NCBI GenBank assembly: GCA_965153355.1 | Contig: OZ231126.1 | Span: 84,382,001 to 84,446,000 of the forward strand | Direction of reading: 5' to 3' | DNA length: 64,000 bases | Source of the DNA: Flaccisagitta enflata | Taxonomy: Eukaryota > Chaetognatha > Sagittoidea > Aphragmophora | In this document: in pieces, positions 57,721-64,000 of the stretch | Position numbering within the stretch: the stretch's first letter is position 1 | How the letters are laid out: every line of letters starts with the position of its first letter | Program-made: the position numbers and the translations under genes | The notes under the pieces: model-generated | The model's database searches: none | What the model was told of the DNA's origin: nothing | What the model saw: the letters and a program-made list of their open reading frames with translations, nothing else

Positions 57721-57979
57721 CCTGCCCAGTCACATGACAGCCCTCAGCCACCAATATACTGCCCCTGCCCACCCTTATTACTACTTCTGCTCAGTGCTCA
57801 TCCACAAGCGACTACATATTGGCTTATTCTATTATAATTTAGCTTTGCTTCGCTGGCGTCGAAATACATGTAATCACCTGCTCAGCTGGGACCTTGGCGT
57901 CATCATTTGACACTGACACTGAAGTGGCTACCGAATCTTTAACCTCTAACGCTCTAACGCGTTTTGAAGAGTATATTGT

Positions 57980-58125
<146 letters not shown>

Positions 58126-58160
58126 GTGATTTGGCGCCACTTTGTGTGTGTGCAAAAAGA

Positions 58161-58200
58161 TTTTTAGTTGCGGACACACAACTTATTAAGAGGCTCTAAG
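58161..58200 (+). repeat. Subfamily B hairpin, solo
   Basis: TTTTTAGTTGCGGACACACA, then ACTTATTAAGAGGCTC. No GTCC run is attached. Confidence 0.5.
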
Positions 58201-58277
58201 CGTTATTCTTGGCAGGCAGGCAGAGCACCCCCTACTGTACAAGGGTATGGGAAATTTCTATACTTGAAACGGCAACC

Positions 58278-58279
58278 AG

Positions 58280-58317
<38 letters not shown>

Positions 58318-58359
58318 AAACAACAACAAAAACAAAAACAAAAACAAAAACAACAACAA

Positions 58360-58403
<44 letters not shown>

Positions 58404-58439
58404 GCAACATCAACAACAAGAATAACAACTAAAACAAAA

Positions 58440-58486
<47 letters not shown>
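58278..58486 (+). repeat. (CAA)n microsatellite
   Basis: About 210 bp of CAA with AAAAC interruptions. The poly-Gln frame is a repeat artefact without splice or gene context. Confidence 0.95.
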
Positions 58487-59589
58487 TAGGCTTTGTCCAT
58501 CTGTCGGCCTGTCATCTTCATCCACCCCTCCGACGTACTTCCCTGACCCACCTCCCTGACCCACCATCCAGAGTCAGGATTCCTGACCCACCTCTCTTAC
58601 GTTCTCCCCTAACCCACCCCTTTTGACGTATCCCCGTGACCCACCCGAACCCACCCGCTACCCATTCAAGTGTCTCACCGCGTTAATCCGGTTCCCTCTC
58701 GTTTTCATCGTCTCCACGAAATCTTCTTTTTCGCCTGAAATATATAACAAGAAAGAATATACGTAGAATTGAAATCAGCTTAGTATTGCCAACAGCTAAG
58801 ATCGGCTTTAATATGGGATTTCCAGCCAACTCCTTAAGTCACAGTGCAAACGAAGACGAAATTTGACCAGTCAAAGGGTGATGAAAATGAAGTTTGCATA
58901 TTCATGAATGTTTTTTTACCATTCTAGAAAATAGTGTATGGGGTGTTAAAATATAAAAAATCAATGCAAAATCTTTTTTCGTTTAGGCGCTATATCAAAA
59001 AATGTAATTCAAAAAAATTATAAAATCAAGGCTAACTTCAAATGCAATTTTTAGTGTTTTAAGCGCTTCCATTTTGACGAAATTTGACATTGAGGTAGTA
59101 CTTGATGTTAAGTACCTCCAGTTAAAATTTCGTCCAAATTGGTCTACTTTAAGGGGGTAACAACAGCATTTTTCATTAATATTACAAAAAAACTTATTTT
59201 TTTCTTAATTTAGGTACTTGAAAATTATCACATATTAATTTTTTTTTCTATACAACTTATTCAGGGTCCATTTGATGTGCATGGCAAGTGTCAGGGCTAA
59301 AAATCAACTTTTAGAAAGCTTGTAGAGTGAAAAAAAGCTGAGAATTAGCAAATTTTGCAATTTTTGGTCGAACGCCCTTAAATAAATTGTTATATGACAC
59401 CCAAAAATGCTTCCCAGGGTCATGAACACTTTACAGGCATCACCAACAGACCCTTTAAGGAATTTTGGCCTATGGTTTATAGGTCCCTGCAATGCCATAT
59501 CAAAATATACAAAATTATGTTCCAAGAACATCAAAAAACTTTTCTCAATTGACATTGGTCATAAGAGTAGAAAAAACGAGCCCGAGCGG
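58487..59589. other. C-rich then AT-rich non-coding
   Basis: 58,500-58,670 is a CTGACCCACC-rich micro-array. The rest is AT-rich with no feature recognised. Confidence 0.4.
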
Positions 59590-59712
59590 GCAACTCAATA
59601 ATAGAGGAAGCGTAACGGACATACCTAGGGACCGACGGACGGACAGACGCATGGACGGACAGACAGTCCCTCTTATAGAGATTCGATGACGCATCTTAAT
59701 AGAGTGAAAAGG
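59590..59712 (+). mobile_element. Hairpin-GTCC relative, subfamily F
   Basis: GTAACGGACATACC, GGACCGACGGACGGACAG, CCCTCTTATAGAGATTCGAT, GACGCATCTTAATAG. It parallels 19,268-19,378. Confidence 0.55.
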
Positions 59713-59837
59713 GTAGAGGCATTCATAAGTATTTGCATAATGGAGACACCGGACGATAAGCAAAAGTTCTTTTAATCAAACCATAACGCTAACACGGCAT
59801 GGGGATATGAATTCTAAGACCTTCACCCTTTTCCTTT

Positions 59838-59998
59838 TGAGTTGCGGACACGCAACTCTATAAGAGGCTTTGTCTGTCGGTCTGTTGGTCCATTGGTCCA
59901 TTTGTCCGTCCGTCCGTCATGAGTCAAAAAGTGGAAAAACGCGCATATCCACCCCTGCCCACCCGTCCGCAACTGGTGGCTGTGTATCAGGCCTTGCT
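59838..59998 (-). mobile_element. Hairpin-GTCC element, subfamily B, complete
   Basis: Perfect-arm hairpin AGTTGCGGACACGCAACT (59,840-59,857), CTATAAGAGGCTTTGTC, GTCC run, CCACCCCTGCCCACCC, GTCCGCAACTGG, CAGGCCTTG. The start segment is AGTTGCGGAC. Confidence 0.75.
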
Positions 59999-60385
59999 CC
60001 TATTTTCATATATCTTCCGTTTTTGTTTCGCGAAAAATATTTCCAGCGTCATGCAAATTAGGATAAGAGGCAACATTTCTGTTTGTCTATCTAGTAGCTA
60101 CGAAGCAGGATCTTGACTAGGATTACCTCAAATTTCATTTGATCCCCTTTCACTCAGATTCACCATCCTCATCGGGCGTAAGTCAGAACAGAAGCTAGAT
60201 CGAAACATTGCACTGCTATGTCAGTCCGACTGTCTCCCTCTGTCTGTCTCCTATTGTCTATCTCCATTTGTCTATCTCCGTCAGTTTGTCAGTCTGTTTT
60301 TCTGCCAGCCTGTCTCCGTCTTTTTGTCTGTCGGTATCTCTGCCAGCCAGCCAGCCTCTATCTCCTCCTAGCTCTTTTACCGTCT
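59999..60385. other. Non-coding, CTGT-rich
   Basis: TGTCTCCNTCTGTCTGTC-like degenerate repeats from 60,220 lead into the CT tract. No gene. Confidence 0.4.
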
Positions 60386-60600
<215 letters not shown>

Positions 60601-60756
60601 AGTTAGAACAATCGTTCGTTCTTTTGTTCGATTATTCACTCATCTATTCATGTATTCTCACATGTAAACTAGAGTTGTTCACGTTGTCATCCAGTCAGGG
60701 ACAAACATTTCGTGTCAAATGCCTTTTGAACAATGACTGAAACATTGAAGCGGAAC

Positions 60757-60760
<4 letters not shown>

Positions 60761-60833
<73 letters not shown>

Positions 60834-60991
60834 TATTTCATGAACAAGTTTTACGGTGAATCTGGCCTTACGTTAAGATAAATCCTGGCTTAAACTTGGT
60901 ATCTGCATTGATCCAGTCCAGCAAACCATCTTTTATTCTGGGCATCGGTATTATTGAATCTCTATCTGTCCTCTCTCTCTCTCTCTCTCTT

Positions 60992-61048
<57 letters not shown>

Positions 61049-61070
61049 GTTTCTTTTTTTCTTCTTTCTT

Positions 61071-61150
<80 letters not shown>
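60761..61150. repeat. (GA)n and (CT)n microsatellites in inverted arrangement
   Basis: GA at 60,761-60,832 and interrupted CT at 60,970-61,150, about 140 bp apart. In single strand they could pair as a long stem. Confidence 0.9.
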
Positions 61151-61153
<3 letters not shown>

Positions 61154-61199
61154 CTTACCCACGTCTTCTCATTGTTCTTTTCCGAATAGTCAGGGAGCT

Positions 61200-62060
61200 T
61201 AATGGCAGATTGGTTTGAAAATTTTAATAACAATGATTTGATCGATGAAAATGCTAATTTTGGCCATTTTAGCCTATTTTTGTCCTGTTGTTGGTTTATC
61301 ATGACCCCGGTATCAATGTCCAAAGTTTATTTGCCCTAGGTCTGACTAGATATAGTGAGATTGACAAAGGAATTCTACACATGAGTTTTAATTTTGACTA
61401 TTTTAGGATATTTCAGCCTGTTTTTAGCCTGTTAAAGCCCAGCAAACAGTTTCCAAATATCTCATTAAGTATATTTGACCCAGTTTCGACTGGAATGAGT
61501 GAGATTTACAAAAAAATTCCACATAACTATAATCTTTCTAGATAAAAATGTTAATTTTGGTCATTTTAAGCCATTTTTTGCCTGTTTTGGTCTTGGTGTC
61601 AGTTTTCAAAGCTCTCAATGAGTATATCTGACCTAGTTCTGACTGGATATAGTGAGATTGGCAAAAAAATTATCGACAACATTGATCTTTTTGTAGAAAA
61701 TGCCAATTTTGGCTATCTTAGGCTATTTTTGGCCTGTTTTTAGCCTGGTATAACTCCCGTATCAATGTCTAAAGCTCTTATTGAACATATTTGACCTAGT
61801 CTTGACAGGATTGATTGAGATTTATAAAAAAAATTTGAATATCAATGATCTATTCAAAGAAAATGCAAATTTTGGCTATTTGAAGTTTTGGCCTGTCATG
61901 ATCCCATAGCAGTGTTTAAAGCTCTCAATAAGTGTATTTGTCCTAGTTCTGACCTAATTGAGAGTGATTGATAAAAAAATTTTAAATAACACTGATGTTT
62001 TAAAGAATAAATGCTGTTTTTGGCTGTTTTGTGTCATTTTTGGCCTGTTATTGGCAATAC
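61200..62060 (+). repeat. Degenerate tandem repeat, period about 150 bp
   Basis: The block AATTTTGGCNATTTTAGGC followed by a TTTTTGGCCTGTTTT-like sequence recurs near 61,256, 61,390, 61,553, 61,705, 61,869 and 62,015 (spacing 134-164 bp). Other shared blocks are TATCAATGTC, AAAGCTCTCAATGAGTATAT, TTGACCTAGTTCTGAC and AGTGAGATTGACAAA. The frame at 61,288-61,545 is incidental. Confidence 0.7.
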
Positions 62061-63205
62061 ACAGTCCCTGTATGGCTGCAAAATTCTTGCAAACTGTATA
62101 TTAATTTCAATTCTATTAAGTTTGATTAAAAGATGCAACCAGGTGATGATAGCATACTTCAAATAGCCAAAAAAATGCATTTTTACCCAAAAAATTGCAA
62201 AAAAATGAATTTTTGAAGGGTGGGCCAAAAAAATATTTCAAAATAGAGGTCAGATTTGTGTTCAGCACGAAAAGATATGTCAGAGTAAGAAAGTTCCAGT
62301 GTTTTTTTGGCAATTTTGACTCTACACTTCCTTAAGCTCCCTGACTAGAAAACAAAATCTGCAAAATTCTGTTTGAGTGTTCTCGCGTGAAAGTCTAAGT
62401 TTGCATAGAAACGCACAAAATCAAAAAAATAAACACATGGCCCTGTTCTACATTAACTAGAGATCACAGCCATGTTCTTGGAAATGCAAAATTTGACTCG
62501 TGGAGGCAGTCTTAGACTTTCACGTCCAAGAAATAATATTTTCAAAAGCCCTCAATCTTGATATTTTTTCTGGAGTAAGGTCAAAATAAGCGGAAAAAAA
62601 CTTTCGCGAGGGTGAATTTTTGGGACCTAATGATGGTCAGGGTTCCAACTGATGAAGATTAAATGGCGGTTTTGTGTTTGAGTGACTTATGATAATACAA
62701 TACATCAAAATTCCCTGACTTCTCTGAATATGCAAATTGGCTTCGCAACCAGAGGGAGGTACATATTTTTAGGGATTTTTGTTTTTTGGCTGGGAGTAAA
62801 TACCAGCGAACATAAGAAGTCCAACCGTAGGTCTATGGGACCACCCATGACTGGTCATTTAGTCTTCGGGTCTATATCATACAAAGAAAATATGATATCA
62901 CACTCAGAGGTAGGAAAATATCGCAACGCTAGATTCTCTCTTTGGTGGAATTTCTCAAAGAGGTTTTTGCTATTTCCTTCTTGTTTCTGGACTTAGAAAC
63001 GGTTCAAGCATGTCGATAGGTACCTTAGCTATTCCCCCACTGGTGTAAAGGATGGAGGGAACAAAACAAAAAAGATTTAAGTGTGTTTTACACCTAAAAA
63101 CTTGATGAAAAAATTGTTTTTTGATCGTCAACACTGCGACTTAAATTGATGTTATAAGAGTTACCAAACACGAAACAAGCCGGTAGGATTGTTAAGCGAA
63201 TGCGT

Positions 63206-63208
<3 letters not shown>
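62061..63208. other. Non-coding with a weak 104-codon frame
   Basis: The frame at 62,682-62,996 (+) has mixed composition but no splice sites, start context or family that I recognise. No other feature. Confidence 0.25.
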
Positions 63209-63298
<90 letters not shown>

Positions 63299-63300
63299 AA
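63209..63300. repeat. (GA)n microsatellite
   Basis: About 92 bp of GA. Confidence 0.95.
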
Positions 63301-63619
63301 AGAGGGAATAAATTTGGCGGGAATGGCGATAATTGGAGTTTGTAGTTATCGCATGGAGGGGAAACAGTGCACTCATTTAGAACCAGTATATATGCTTTGT
63401 ATCAATTAGCACGAAGAGATCAGGCAGCAGCAGCGATTAGGTCAAAACACGACAGAGTAAAGAAACATTGACCAGACTTGTGAGGAGTCACGCCCAGAAT
63501 TCGGTTTATAGATATAAGGGTCTTTTGATTGATACGTGTTTTATGTGTAATACACATTTTGTATTTCGATATGCTTTGCGATATTTTTCACAGTTAGATA
63601 ACTTGCAGTTGTTGAAAGA
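63301..63619. other. Nothing recognised
   Basis: Single-copy sequence in this window, without plausible exons. Confidence 0.3.
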
Positions 63620-64000
63620 ACAAGGCCAACACCTATAAGTCGCGTGCGAGACTTATAGACTAAGAATGACTTAAAATGACCTAAAATGACTTAGAATGAC
63701 TTTCAATGACTTAGAATGACCTAAAATGACCAAAAAGGACTATAAATGACTAAAAAACCTTATGACCAAAAATGACTTAAAATAACTTAAAATGGCCTGA
63801 AATGACTTAAAATGACTTAGAACGACTCAAAATGACTTAGAATAACTATCAATGACTTAAAATGACTTAAAATGACCTAAAAGTTAACGTTTTATTACAA
63901 AAAAGTAAAGTGTGACGGACGGACCGACAGACGGACCGACGGACGGACCGACGGACGGACGGACCGACAGACCGACAAAGCGGGGTGTAGAGTCGCGTGC
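63620..64000 (+). mobile_element. Hairpin-GTCC element with an internal 10-bp minisatellite, cut by the window end
   Basis: Starts CAAGGCCAACACC with an extra hairpin CTATAAGTC/GACTTATAG (63,633-63,658) around GCGTGCGA. About 22 units of AAAATGACTT (63,660-63,882) follow, then AAAGTAAAGTGTGACGGAC, a GACGGACC run and GTAGAGTCGCGTGC at the last base. The end hairpin is incomplete. Confidence 0.7.

Noticed and set aside
58168-58425. Poly-Gln protein
   Set aside because: A CAA microsatellite with several open frames and no gene context.

Overview
This is AT-rich eukaryotic, probably invertebrate metazoan, DNA. The evidence is spliceosomal exon borders (pyrimidine tract-AG acceptors, GTGAGG/GTAAGA donors), a tRNA-derived SINE, TIR-bounded MITEs, long GA/CA/CAA/GAAA microsatellites, minisatellites and a short TTAGGG-type interstitial array. 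I could not identify the species. No complete gene, rRNA, CRISPR array or coding transposon is visible. Almost every long reading frame is a by-product of a microsatellite or minisatellite.

The dominant structure is a giant inverted repeat. Bases 1 to about 22,880 reappear in reverse complement at about 23,371 to 46,885, around a spacer of roughly 490 bp. The left arm runs off the window, so its outer end is not visible. Three candidate coding exons (117, 125 and 83 bp) and the coding part of a fourth (66 bp) occur once per arm and look base-for-base identical. Microsatellite lengths and several short patches differ strongly between the arms.

Each arm carries: (i) the 3' end of an unrecognised gene A (two exons, left arm +, right arm -), whose roughly 3.9-kb intron holds a 3-kb TIR element enclosing a 20-bp minisatellite; (ii) an isolated exon of a putative extracellular protein, gene B (left -, right +); (iii) a candidate TATA promoter and first coding exon, gene C (left -, right +); (iv) a foldback element of about 2.5 kb; (v) a pogo/Tc1-like MITE of 0.76 kb; (vi) a 0.49-kb MITE with 9-bp target duplications; (vii) two oppositely oriented tRNA-derived SINEs; (viii) minisatellite cassettes; and (ix) many copies of a roughly 0.2-kb element, called here the hairpin-GTCC element. 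The last begins CAAGGCCGG, contains a (GACG/GACC)n run and ends in a hairpin such as AGTCGCGTGCACGCGACT.

The right flank (46.9-64 kb) is also repeat-dominated. It holds a telomere-like tract, a 1.9-2.15-kb tandem duplication (48,992-53,063) whose junction lies inside a TA-flanked MITE, further hairpin-GTCC elements, foldbacks, a degenerate satellite of about 150 bp period (61.2-62.06 kb) and several microsatellites.

The most novel signals are two. The first is the palindrome itself. The second is the hairpin-GTCC family: a 9-10-base segment near the start changes in step with both arms of the terminal hairpin across subfamilies, which is a three-way covariation. A paralogous filled/empty site shows that the element is mobile.
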